DNA from: JBEKHI01 sp050012355
Lineage (GTDB): Bacteria > Actinomycetota > Actinomycetes > Streptosporangiales > Streptosporangiaceae
Reading direction: 5' to 3'
Assembly (NCBI GenBank): GCA_050012355.1
Contig: JBEKHI010000111.1
Span: 1-23,573 of the forward strand
Length of the DNA: 23,573 bases
How positions within the stretch are numbered: position 1 is the stretch's first letter; every line of letters begins with the position of its first letter. Below the pieces are notes generated by a model. That model did no database searches and was not told the origin of the DNA. It saw only the letters and a list, made by a program, of their open reading frames with translations. The translations under genes and the position numbers were made by a program. This document shows positions 7,284-12,920 of this stretch, piece by piece.

Positions 7284-7307
7284 TTAAACGGGGACTTCCC
7301 CGGTTAA
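7284..7307. promoter_or_regulatory. Operator 1 for the divergent TetR regulator
   Basis: 24-nt imperfect palindrome (20 of 24 positions symmetric) with core AACGGGGACTTCCCCGGTT at 7287-7305, flanked by TTAA on both sides. It lies 17 nt upstream of the TetR start codon. It shares the GGGGANNTCCCC core with operator 2, and the centres are 32 nt apart, about three helical turns. Confidence 0.75.
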
Positions 7308-7317
7308 GCTCTCCCGT

Positions 7318-7337
7318 AACTGGGGAGTTCCCCGATT
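7318..7337. promoter_or_regulatory. Operator 2 for the divergent TetR regulator
   Basis: AACTGGGGAGTTCCCCGATT, an imperfect palindrome with the same GGGGANNTCCCC core as operator 1, placed 23 nt before the SnoaL-like ATG where it would block transcription of that gene. The pair is a typical arrangement for cooperative TetR dimer binding. Confidence 0.72.
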
Positions 7338-7360
7338 CTACGTCTTAGGGAGACACGGGC

Positions 7361-8158
7361 ATGATCACTAACCCGGCTGAGGTTCACCTGCGCGTAGTCG
7401 AACTGGGCGGCGCGGGCCGCCTACCGGAAGCACTCGTATTCATCGATCCCGACGTCATCGACCACCGGGGCGGGATCTCCGGCGACCACGTGGGGCTGGC
7501 GGCGTGGAAAGAAAAGTGGGAACGGATGGGTACGCTCCCGGTGACCGTGGAGAACAACGTCGCCGCTGGCGAGTTCTCCACGAACCGCTACACGGTCCGC
7601 GGCAAGGACGCCACCTCGGGGCGCGACTACGAGGTGACCGGCCTGGACATGGTCCGGGTGCGCGACGGCAAGATCGTCGAGCACTGGGCACTGGTGGACA
7701 CGACAGCGATGCGGGCCCAGATCTCCTTACTCGTAGCCCACCGCGCGCAACAGGCGGGAGCGGCGGGTGCCCGCGGCCGGGCGCGCTGGCTCGGCGGACT
7801 CTGCTGGCTGGCCGGCGACGATGGACTCGGCCATCCCGTAGAGCAGCGGGAGCGCGCCGGCGACGACGCCACCGGTCCGGTTGATGTGGTCGACCCCGGG
7901 CCGATGACCTTGGCGTTGCCGACGATGGTGCGCACCAGTTCCGCGCACTCCTCCAGGTTGGCGGCGACCCGGTTCAGCAGGCTGCCGATCCAGTACAGGT
8001 GGATCGCCAGGCCAGCGATCAGCGCGACGATGTCGAGAACGCTCCAGATAACCAGGCCGGTCATGACCGCACCTTGCCCAGCACCCGGCCGAGGAACAGG
8101 TGGTGTTGCAGGCCCTCGGCGAGTACCGCCTCCACGCCGTCGGCGACCTTCGGGATGA
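7361..8158 (+). CDS. SnoaL-like (nuclear transport factor 2 fold) protein, reading frame extended past its normal end
   Basis: The first 120 residues are a SnoaL-like/NTF2-fold domain related to polyketide cyclases and ester cyclases: VELGGAGRLPEALVFIDPDV, IDHRGGISGDHVGLAAWKEK, VAAGEFSTNRYTVRGK and LDMVRVRDGKIVEHWALVDT. AGGGAG lies about 9 nt before ATG 7361. Such proteins normally stop just after this point (about 7718). Here no stop occurs and the frame runs to 8158, covering the antisense of two small membrane-protein genes; the extra residues are arginine/proline-rich and look non-functional. A stop exists in the +1 frame at 7736, so a one-base indel near 7700-7730 may have removed the true end. 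The enzyme activity is not predictable from the fold. Controlled by the divergent TetR. Confidence 0.75.
   Translation: MITNPAEVHLRVVELGGAGRLPEALVFIDPDVIDHRGGISGDHVGLAAWKEKWERMGTLPVTVENNVAAGEFSTNRYTVRGKDATSGRDYEVTGLDMVRVRDGKIVEHWALVDTTAMRAQISLLVAHRAQQAGAAGARGRARWLGGLCWLAGDDGLGHPVEQRERAGDDATGPVDVVDPGPMTLALPTMVRTSSAHSSRLAATRFSRLPIQYRWIARPAISATMSRTLQITRPVMTAPCPAPGRGTGGVAGPRRVPPPRRRRPSG
7727..8064 (-). CDS. Small membrane protein A, paralogue of E (one-base frameshift)
   Basis: Last gene of the minus-strand operon. It starts at ATG 8064, which overlaps the previous stop as ATGA. Residues 1-30 (MTGLVIWSVLDIVALIAGLA and onwards) form one membrane helix; SLLNRVAANLEECAELVRTI and VGNAKVIGPG follow. 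The natural continuation VDHINRTGGVVAGALPLLYG, MAESIVAGQP then appears in the next frame and stops at 7727. The span is 338 nt, one short of 113 codons, so a single base is missing, most likely in the C/G run at about 7893-7899. LLNRV, IG and the following D align with protein E of the same operon. No characterised family recognised. The frameshift may be a base-calling error. Confidence 0.6.
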
Positions 8159-8324
8159 GGGCGGCGTCCGCGGTGTTCTCGGCGGCCTGCCGTAGCGTGT
8201 CCCTGACCTGCTCGACCCGCCGGTCAATGACTTTGATCAGGTAGATCAGCACGGTCAGCATGACCGCGACGGCGACGACCACGATCAAGCCGACTACGTT
8301 CGCGACGATCCATGGTGTGTGCAC
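8061..8324 (-). CDS. Small single-pass membrane protein B, paralogue of C
   Basis: 87 residues. Residues 5-31 (WIVANVVGLIVVVAVAVMLT and VLIYLI) form a membrane helix, then a basic KVIDRR turn and a soluble helical tail with QVRDTLRQAAENTADAALIP. It aligns along its whole length with protein C: W-I at residue 5, a valine-rich helix, a K.I boundary, and an A..NTA..A motif in the tail. The stop overlaps the start of A (ATGA) and it begins 3 nt after C ends, which implies translational coupling. The family is not recognised; a cytoplasmic scaffold or docking role is a guess from topology and from the adjoining CoxG gene. Confidence 0.75.
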   Translation of the reverse strand: MHTPWIVANVVGLIVVVAVAVMLTVLIYLIKVIDRRVEQVRDTLRQAAENTADAALIPKVADGVEAVLAEGLQHHLFLGRVLGKVRS

Positions 8325-8327
8325 TGA

Positions 8328-8570
8328 TCAGCCTCCGAGCTTCTCGCGGCCGCGGCGCAGGCCCGCGACGATGATCGTGGCGTGCTCGATCGTGGTCCGC
8401 AGGGCGGCGAGCGGCGCGGTGTTGGTTACCGCCTCGCCAAGCGCGGCGTTGATCCGGGGCGCCTCGTCGCCGATCGCCTTGGCCAGCAGGATGATCGTGG
8501 TGACGAGGACGACGACCGCGAGCACCACGATCCCGCCGATGACGTAGCCGGCGATCCAGCCGGCGCTCAT
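8328..8570 (-). CDS. Small single-pass membrane protein C, paralogue of B
   Basis: 80 residues. The N-terminal membrane helix covers residues 5-30 (WIAGYVIGGIVVLAVVVLVT) and is followed by LLAKAIGDEAPRINAALGEA, then VTNTAPLAALRTTIEHATII and a basic C-terminus GLRRGREKLGG. Its similarity to B includes both the helix and the NTA motif, indicating tandem duplication. Start ATG 8570 overlaps the stop of D as ATGA. No enzymatic motif is present. Confidence 0.75.
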   Translation of the reverse strand: MSAGWIAGYVIGGIVVLAVVVLVTTIILLAKAIGDEAPRINAALGEAVTNTAPLAALRTTIEHATIIVAGLRRGREKLGG

Positions 8571-8800
8571 TCGGGGACTCCTTCGCAGAAGTCGCGAACC
8601 GGTTTCAGCGCCTCGTTGACACTCGTGAGCCGCGGGGGCACCGGCTGGGTGAGCTCGGCGACCACGCGGACGCCACCGGTCGTGGCGCGCAGCGTGGACA
8701 GCACCGCCCGCAGGTGGAAGATCACCCGGATCAGGCCCAGCGCGGCGAACGCCACGATGAGCAGGGCGGCGACGACGATCAGGTAGGCGGCCGCGGGCAT
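8567..8800 (-). CDS. Small single-pass membrane protein D
   Basis: 77 residues. Residues 6-28 (YLIVVAALLIVAFAALGLIR) are a membrane helix, followed by VIFHLRAVLSTLRATTGGVR and VVAELTQPVPPRLTSVNEAL, ending in CEGVPE. The layout matches the neighbouring four proteins, but the sequence is the most divergent and I place it in neither paralogue pair. It starts 4 nt after the frame-corrected stop of E and overlaps C by 4 nt. Unknown function. Confidence 0.72.
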   Translation of the reverse strand: MPAAAYLIVVAALLIVAFAALGLIRVIFHLRAVLSTLRATTGGVRVVAELTQPVPPRLTSVNEALKPVRDFCEGVPE

Positions 8801-8804
8801 CGGG

Positions 8805-9057
8805 TCACTCCGCCAGTAGTTTCGCGACTGAGCCGGCGTAGCGGACCGCGCCCGCGGATACCGCCGTGATGGTGGCGTCGGTGGTGGCCAGCGCGTCCCG
8901 GCAGGCCGTCGAGTTCACCGATGAGCGCGACCCCGCCGTCGAGGATGTCGCTGGTTGCGTCGCGGATCCGTTCGCAGGCCGCGAGCACCCGGTTCAGCAG
9001 GTAGATGACCACCGGCAAGACGACCACCAGCAGGATGACGCCGCCAATCCACAACAT
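8805..9057 (-). CDS. Small single-pass membrane protein E, paralogue of A (one-base frameshift)
   Basis: It starts at ATG 9057, sharing one base with the CoxG stop (TGATG). Residues 1-25 (MLWIGGVILLVVVLPVVIYL) are a membrane helix, then LNRVLAACERIRDATSDILD and GGVALIGELDGL. The uninterrupted frame then becomes an arginine/histidine-rich string ending at 8779. If one C is dropped from CTGCCGGG (about 8900-8905 on the plus strand), it continues as RDALATTDATITAVSAGAVR, YAGSVAKLLAE and stops at 8805, four nt before D. The 253-nt span equals 84 codons plus one base, which fits a single insertion. LLNRV and IG..D are shared with A. No known family. Confidence 0.62.
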
Positions 9058-9620
9058 CAGGTGCTCCTCGGCTCGTAGGGGAGGAAGAAGCGGCGGAACA
9101 CTCTGGTCAGCGCCAGCGCCGCCGCGCGGAACGCGATCGTGAGTCCCTGCGCGGGCGCCGCCGAGACCCCCGGTCCGCCCTCGATCTGGCGGCGCATCGC
9201 GGTGGCGAAGTCCCGCATCAGTATCGAGGACACATCGGAGATCATGCCCCGGCCGTATTGCGCCGCCGCGCCGGACAGCTGCAGGTCTTGCTTGACCTCG
9301 ACCCGGGTCGCCGGTCCGGCCGGGGCGAGGGTCGCGGTGACCACCATCGCCGCCTGGCCCCGGCCGCGCTCGTCGGATCCGCTGGCGTGCACGACGAGGC
9401 GGTGGTGGTCGTTGTCTCGTTCGGTGATGTCGGCGATGCCGGTGAACCGCAAGCGCACCGGGCCCATCCGTATCGCCACCCGGCCGGCGTAGCTGTCCTC
9501 GCCTTTGGTTTCCGTCAGCTCGGCGCCCGGCAGGCAGGCGGCGACCCGCGGGATGTCACCAAAGAACTCCCACACCTGCGCGACGGGCAGCGCGACCTCG
9601 AACTCGTTGCTGATCAGCAT
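9057..9620 (-). CDS. coxG: CoxG-like SRPBCC protein (CO dehydrogenase subunit G family)
   Basis: 187 residues from ATG 9620, preceded by GAGGAG on the minus strand; it overlaps the upstream chimera by 7 nt. The SRPBCC/CoxG fold is visible in NEFEVALPVAQVWEFFGDIP, RVAACLPGAELTETKGEDSY, AGRVAIRMGPVRLRFTGIAD, GRGQAAMVVTATLAP and TRVEVKQDLQLSGAAAQYGR. A 35-residue C-terminal tail (GLTIAFRAAALALTRVFRRF) looks amphipathic and could attach to the membrane. In Mo-containing CO dehydrogenase systems CoxG is accessory, implicated in placing the enzyme at the membrane and in passing electrons to the quinone pool. Here no CoxL/CoxS is nearby, so its present partner is unclear. Domain call strong; gene symbol by family. 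Confidence 0.85.
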   Translation of the reverse strand: MLISNEFEVALPVAQVWEFFGDIPRVAACLPGAELTETKGEDSYAGRVAIRMGPVRLRFTGIADITERDNDHHRLVVHASGSDERGRGQAAMVVTATLAPAGPATRVEVKQDLQLSGAAAQYGRGMISDVSSILMRDFATAMRRQIEGGPGVSAAPAQGLTIAFRAAALALTRVFRRFFLPYEPRST

Positions 9621-10348
9621 CGCGACGCGCTCTCCTCGAAAGTGTGACGGCACCCCACACAGCAGAACCGGTACGTAACCCCATCCCGCACCGCCGTGTA
9701 AGCGTCGCTGGTCACCGTCATCCCGCAGACCGGGTCGGTCGATGTGACATCGACCGGCATAGAGCCCGGTCGATGTGACATCGACAGTTCCGGTGCCAGC
9801 TCCCCCGAGGCGCGGAGCTTGACGAGCTCGGCGAGGATGGCGACCGCGATCTCGTCCGGCGCGAGCGTGTTGCTGAACGGCCCGGTGACGAACTCGCGCA
9901 CCGGGATGGCGCGCCGTCCGGCCGGTCCCTGCGCGATAATAGTGCCGCCGAGCGCGGTGACGACGGAGGCCCAATCACCTTGCGGATCCGCGTGACACAG
10001 CGACCCCACGAGAGTGCCCCGGTTTCGCACGATCGGGTCGGCGATGACCGGCGCGGCGGAGGCCATCAGCGGCTGGGTGTCCTTGAGCAACGTTGATCGT
10101 TCCAGATCAACGTGACGGCATAGCGCGCCGACGCGCAGCGTGCCGTCGGAGTCCTGATGGTGATAGGCAAGGTCACCGATGTTATTGATGTCGACGACGA
10201 GCCTCGGCGCCGCGAACCTGAGCTTCATTAGCGGGATCAGGCTCTGGCCGCCGGCCAGCACCTTCGCCTCGTCGCCTGCCTCCGTGAGCAGCCCGATCGC
10301 TTCACCGAGACTGCGCGGGGCCTCGTATTCGAACCGCGCCGGATACAT
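9614..10348 (-). CDS. Chimeric protein: CoxM FAD domain + XdhC C-terminus + YHS domain
   Basis: 244 residues. Residues 1-165 are the FAD-binding half of a CO-dehydrogenase medium subunit: FEYEAPRSLGEAIGLLTEAG, the FAD motif AGGQSLIPLMKLR, INNIGDLAYHH and IVRNRGTLVGSLCHADPQGD. The CO_deh_flav_C domain that should follow (about 100 residues) is absent. After APDEIAVAI (163-171), a string that would fit both families, the sequence becomes LAELVKLRASGELAPEL, typical of the XdhC/CoxI-like C-terminus. It ends in a YHS domain (205-244): DPVCGMTV, VTYRFCCVGCRHTFEES, with cysteines 208, 229, 230 and 233 suited to metal. A deletion that removed coxS, coxL and most of xdhC would give exactly this. It overlaps CoxG by 7 nt and its start overlaps the previous stop (TGATG). 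Whether it makes a working protein is unknown. Confidence 0.8.
   Translation of the reverse strand: MYPARFEYEAPRSLGEAIGLLTEAGDEAKVLAGGQSLIPLMKLRFAAPRLVVDINNIGDLAYHHQDSDGTLRVGALCRHVDLERSTLLKDTQPLMASAAPVIADPIVRNRGTLVGSLCHADPQGDWASVVTALGGTIIAQGPAGRRAIPVREFVTGPFSNTLAPDEIAVAILAELVKLRASGELAPELSMSHRPGSMPVDVTSTDPVCGMTVTSDAYTAVRDGVTYRFCCVGCRHTFEESASRC
9736..9785. repeat. Two copies of a palindrome inside the chimera's linker
   Basis: CGGTCGATGTGACATCGAC occurs at 9736-9754 and 9767-9785, 31 nt apart. Each copy contains the 17-nt palindrome GTCGATGTGACATCGAC (symmetric except the central base). They lie between the XdhC-like end and the YHS domain and encode parts of a low-constraint linker. Confidence 0.85.
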
Positions 10349-10566
10349 CAGTCGTCCGCCTCCGGCCCTGATCCGTCACCCGGGTCCGGGCGCGGCTCCT
10401 GGTGCGGCGGCCATGGCCCCGGCATCGGCTGCCCGGCGACCTTGAGGTACTCCACCAGCTGCGGCCACGCCCAGACGGTTGGTGATCTGGCCGTCTTCGG
10501 CGCGTCCTCGATGAGCTCGTAAAGCCTGGGGTTCCCGCGACTGTGCCCGTCGGACTCTACCCGCAT
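10348..10566 (-). CDS. Small hypothetical protein heading the cox-like operon
   Basis: 72 residues from ATG 10566 with GGGAGGG at good distance upstream on the minus strand; the stop shares a base with the chimera's ATG. The sequence holds RLYELIEDAPKTARSPTVWA, then WPQLVEYLKVAGQPMPGPWP and an acidic, proline-rich C-terminus. I do not recognise a family. The strong ribosome site and tight coupling support a real gene. It has no membrane segment or signal peptide. Confidence 0.6.
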   Translation of the reverse strand: MRVESDGHSRGNPRLYELIEDAPKTARSPTVWAWPQLVEYLKVAGQPMPGPWPPHQEPRPDPGDGSGPEADD

Positions 10567-10599
10567 GCCGCCCTCCCTCTGCAGGCGTCGTCGCCAGCA

Positions 10600-10660
10600 G
10601 TAAGTCCAATGATCTATCGGGCAGCAGTCTTAGCAATAAGTCATTTGCGGCTGTAAGTAC
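10600..10660. promoter_or_regulatory. Three direct repeats in the divergent promoter region
   Basis: GTAAGTCC (10600-10607), ATAAGTCA (10636-10643) and GTAAGTAC (10653-10660) are same-direction copies spaced 36 and 17 nt between the operon start and the ABM monooxygenase. The first two extend to GCAGTAAGTC and GCAATAAGTC. Direct half-sites with such spacing suit AraC-family activators, and an AraC gene is adjacent. No convincing -35/-10 pair could be fixed for either direction. Confidence 0.4.
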
Positions 10661-10672
10661 GCGAGGGGCAGG

Positions 10673-11002
10673 ATGTCGGCTATGAGCGACATGACGGTCA
10701 GGACCTGGTCGGCCACCGCCACCGAAACGGGCGCCAGCGAGTACAGCAGGTACTTCACCGGCACGCTGCTGCCCGAGCTGCGCAAGTTGCCGGGATTCGC
10801 GGGCGCGTACCTGCTTAGCCGTGAGCTCGACGGCACCGTGGAGCTGACCGCGCACACGTTCTGGGACTCGCCTGCCGTCATCCGCGCGTTCACCGGGGAT
10901 GACATCAGCGTGTCCGTCGTCGAACCGGAGGCGCAGGCGATGCTGCTGGACTTCGACCCCACCGCGACGCACCGCGAGGTACTGACCGACGCCCGAGGCT
11001 AG
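10673..11002 (+). CDS. Antibiotic biosynthesis monooxygenase (ABM) family protein
   Basis: 109 residues in the small dimeric alpha+beta-barrel ABM fold: VRTWSATATETGASEYSRYF, LPELRKLPGFAGAYLLSREL, VELTAHTFWDSPAVIRAF and AMLLDFDPTATHREVL, including the usual final histidine. Family members oxidise aromatic or polyketide substrates or degrade haem; many are uncharacterised, and nothing here fixes the substrate. ATG 10673 follows GAGGGG by 4 nt; ATG 10682 is a possible alternative. The 3' end overlaps the convergent AraC gene by 4 nt, and no secondary-metabolite cluster surrounds it. Confidence 0.85.
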   Translation: MSAMSDMTVRTWSATATETGASEYSRYFTGTLLPELRKLPGFAGAYLLSRELDGTVELTAHTFWDSPAVIRAFTGDDISVSVVEPEAQAMLLDFDPTATHREVLTDARG

Positions 11003-11730
11003 CCTCCGGCGCCGCGGACCCGGACCAGCGCGGCCGGCGTCAGCCCGGCGAGCTCCGTACATTCCCTGGTCAGGTGCGCCTGATCGGCGTACCCAGCAGT
11101 CGCCGCGAGCGACGCGAGGTCCGTACTGTCCCCGGCGTCCACCATTGTGACAAAACGGCGAAACCTCATCACCCGCTGCAATGTCTTCGGCCCATAGCCA
11201 ACGGCGGCCTGGAAGCGACGGCGGAGCTGGCGCGGACTCACGCCGGTGGCGGCGGCGGTCTGCTCAGCGCTGGTGCGGGGATCTCTCAGCAGCCGCGCCG
11301 CGTGCTGGACGGCCCGGTCGATTTCGGCGTCGGCCACCAGGCGGCCGGCGATGTCCAGCAGCCGCGTGGCCGCCTCGGCCACCGGGAGGTCATACGGGAG
11401 TTCGTGCGCCGCGTCGGGCAGCAGGTCGGGTAGCTCGACTCGCTGGTCCCTGAGCTCGCTGAGCGGGACCCCGAGCACCGCGCCGCCCGCCGCCGGGCGG
11501 AACCTGACCGCCAGCACCGCCGCCCCGCCGACCTGGGTCGGAGCCGGGCCGGTGTCGGGACCCGCCACGTAACCGCCCTTGCCCTGCTCCCAGATCAGGT
11601 CGCTGCAGCCGTCCGGCAGGACCAGGACCTCGCCCGCCCCGGCGCCATCCCGCCCCCACAGGCACGCCACCGCGCCGCGCAGCGCGGCGGGCGCTGGCCA
11701 CTCGGCGTAGTCACCAGGAATCCCCGACAC
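10999..11730 (-). CDS. AraC-family transcriptional regulator
   Basis: 243 residues. The N-terminal half (LRGAVACLWGRDG, VLPDGCSDLIWEQGKGGYVA, VLAVRFRPAAGGAVLGVP) matches the DUF6597 sensor domain common in actinobacterial AraC proteins. The C-terminal AraC domain has the first HTH around TSAEQTAAATGVSPRQLRRR and the second around DLASLAATAGYADQAHLTRE, followed by LAGLTPAALV. It converges with the ABM gene with a 4-nt stop overlap. The direct repeats upstream of that gene are candidate targets. Ligand unknown. Confidence 0.92.
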   Translation of the reverse strand: MSGIPGDYAEWPAPAALRGAVACLWGRDGAGAGEVLVLPDGCSDLIWEQGKGGYVAGPDTGPAPTQVGGAAVLAVRFRPAAGGAVLGVPLSELRDQRVELPDLLPDAAHELPYDLPVAEAATRLLDIAGRLVADAEIDRAVQHAARLLRDPRTSAEQTAAATGVSPRQLRRRFQAAVGYGPKTLQRVMRFRRFVTMVDAGDSTDLASLAATAGYADQAHLTRECTELAGLTPAALVRVRGAGG

Positions 11731-11791
11731 TCTCCCAGGGTATGGCCGTTTCGTTCAATACGGCGGCCGGCCATCGTGGTGGGATAACGAC

Positions 11792-12676
11792 ATGGAGACT
11801 CCTGACTTCGCCGCCGCGGCCTCCTTTGTCGCGGCCAATGGCCGGGTGCTGGACCGGCGCCGGTTCGAGCGGCTGTTCCTGGGCGGCTCAGCTTTCGGCG
11901 GCTCGGCGACGCCGGTCCGCGACGCGGTGGCCGCCTACCGGAACGCCGATGGCGGGTTCGGTCACGCGCTCGAGCCGGACTGCCGGTGCGACGCGAGCCA
12001 GCCGGCCGCTGTTGAGATGGCGCTGCGGGTGATGCACGAGTGCGACGCGTGGGACTCCGCGCTGGTGTCCGGCGCGTGCGACTGGCTCGGGTCGGTGGCG
12101 CCAGACGAGGGGGGCGCGGCCTTCGTCGAGCCCACCGTGTCCGAGGGAGCGCACGCGCCGTGGTGGGTGGCCGAGGACGGGCATCCCGCGTCGCTCATCG
12201 CGACCGGCATGATCACCGGAACCCTGCACGCGCGGGGCTTCTCGCATCCATGGCTGAAGGCCGCCACCGAGGTGATGTGGACCAGGCTGGAGAAGGCGGA
12301 GCAGCCGAGCGCGTACGAGATGTTCGGCATCCTGGCGTTCCTGCGGTACGTCCCGGATACCGCCCGCGCCCGCGACGCCCTCGGCCAGGTCGGGCCGATG
12401 CTGACCGCGGTCGTGGAACTGGACCCGGACGCGACTGGCGAGGTGCACGGGCCGCTGGACTTCGCGCCCGAGCCGGAGTCGCCGGCTCGCGGCTTGTTTG
12501 ACGACGCCGTGATCGACGCGCACCTGAACCGCCTCGCCACCGGCCAGCGCGACGACGGCGGCTGGTCATTCAACTGGCCATCCTGGTCCCCCGCCGCCGA
12601 ACGCGACTGGCGCGGCGCCCTGACCGTCGACGCGATTCGCACGCTGCGAGCCAACGGCCGCCGCATCCCCGGGTGA
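11792..12676 (+). CDS. Terpene cyclase/prenyltransferase-fold (alpha-alpha barrel) protein
   Basis: 294 residues built from helical repeats ending in QW-like motifs: AAYRNADGGFGHALEPD near the N-terminus and GQRDDGGWSFNWPSWSPAAE near the C-terminus, the signature of the squalene-cyclase/prenyltransferase toroid. It lacks the DXDD or comparable catalytic motif of true cyclases and is half their length, so catalysis is doubtful. Such stand-alone proteins are frequent in actinobacteria and usually annotated hypothetical. The start ATG 11792 lies 61 nt from the divergent AraC start; no strong ribosome site is evident. No terpene pathway genes lie next to it. Confidence 0.78.
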   Translation: METPDFAAAASFVAANGRVLDRRRFERLFLGGSAFGGSATPVRDAVAAYRNADGGFGHALEPDCRCDASQPAAVEMALRVMHECDAWDSALVSGACDWLGSVAPDEGGAAFVEPTVSEGAHAPWWVAEDGHPASLIATGMITGTLHARGFSHPWLKAATEVMWTRLEKAEQPSAYEMFGILAFLRYVPDTARARDALGQVGPMLTAVVELDPDATGEVHGPLDFAPEPESPARGLFDDAVIDAHLNRLATGQRDDGGWSFNWPSWSPAAERDWRGALTVDAIRTLRANGRRIPG

Positions 12677-12688
12677 CCCCCGCCGCCT

Positions 12689-12703
12689 GATCCTGGTGGG
12701 TGC
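12689..12703. repeat. Intergenic repeat GATCCTGGTGGGTGC, copy 1
   Basis: Fifteen bases identical to 20250-20264, in both places a few bases after a plus-strand stop codon (12676 and 20247). At the second site it forms one arm of a hairpin, here it has no partner arm. The remainder of 12677-12920 shows no gene. Confidence 0.55.
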
Positions 12704-12920
12704 CGCGGTTCTTGGACGTGTCGGTTATCAACTTGACGGTTTCGGACGTGCCGTGGTGCCCGTTATCTCACCGTGCACCCCATCTGTCCCCGACGCTCAG
12801 GCTCTCGCGCTCATGACATCATGCGCCGCGGAACGCATCCGGCACGAAATCACGCACCGAACCGACACTCACAACTAAGTGCGTCCCTTTCCTCATTGAT
12901 GCGGCACTCACCAGGGAAAA

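Noticed and set aside
8779..9057. Uncorrected 92-residue reading of membrane protein E
   Set aside because: Its second half is Arg/His-rich and overlaps gene D; the shifted frame gives a normal protein and operon spacing.
9621..9974. N-terminal extension of the CoxG frame
   Set aside because: It overlaps the chimera and is Arg/His-rich; ATG 9620 has GAGGAG upstream and begins the SRPBCC domain.
12696..12878. 60-codon frame between the terpene-fold gene and the methyltransferase
   Set aside because: No ribosome site, no motif, and it lies over an intergenic repeat.
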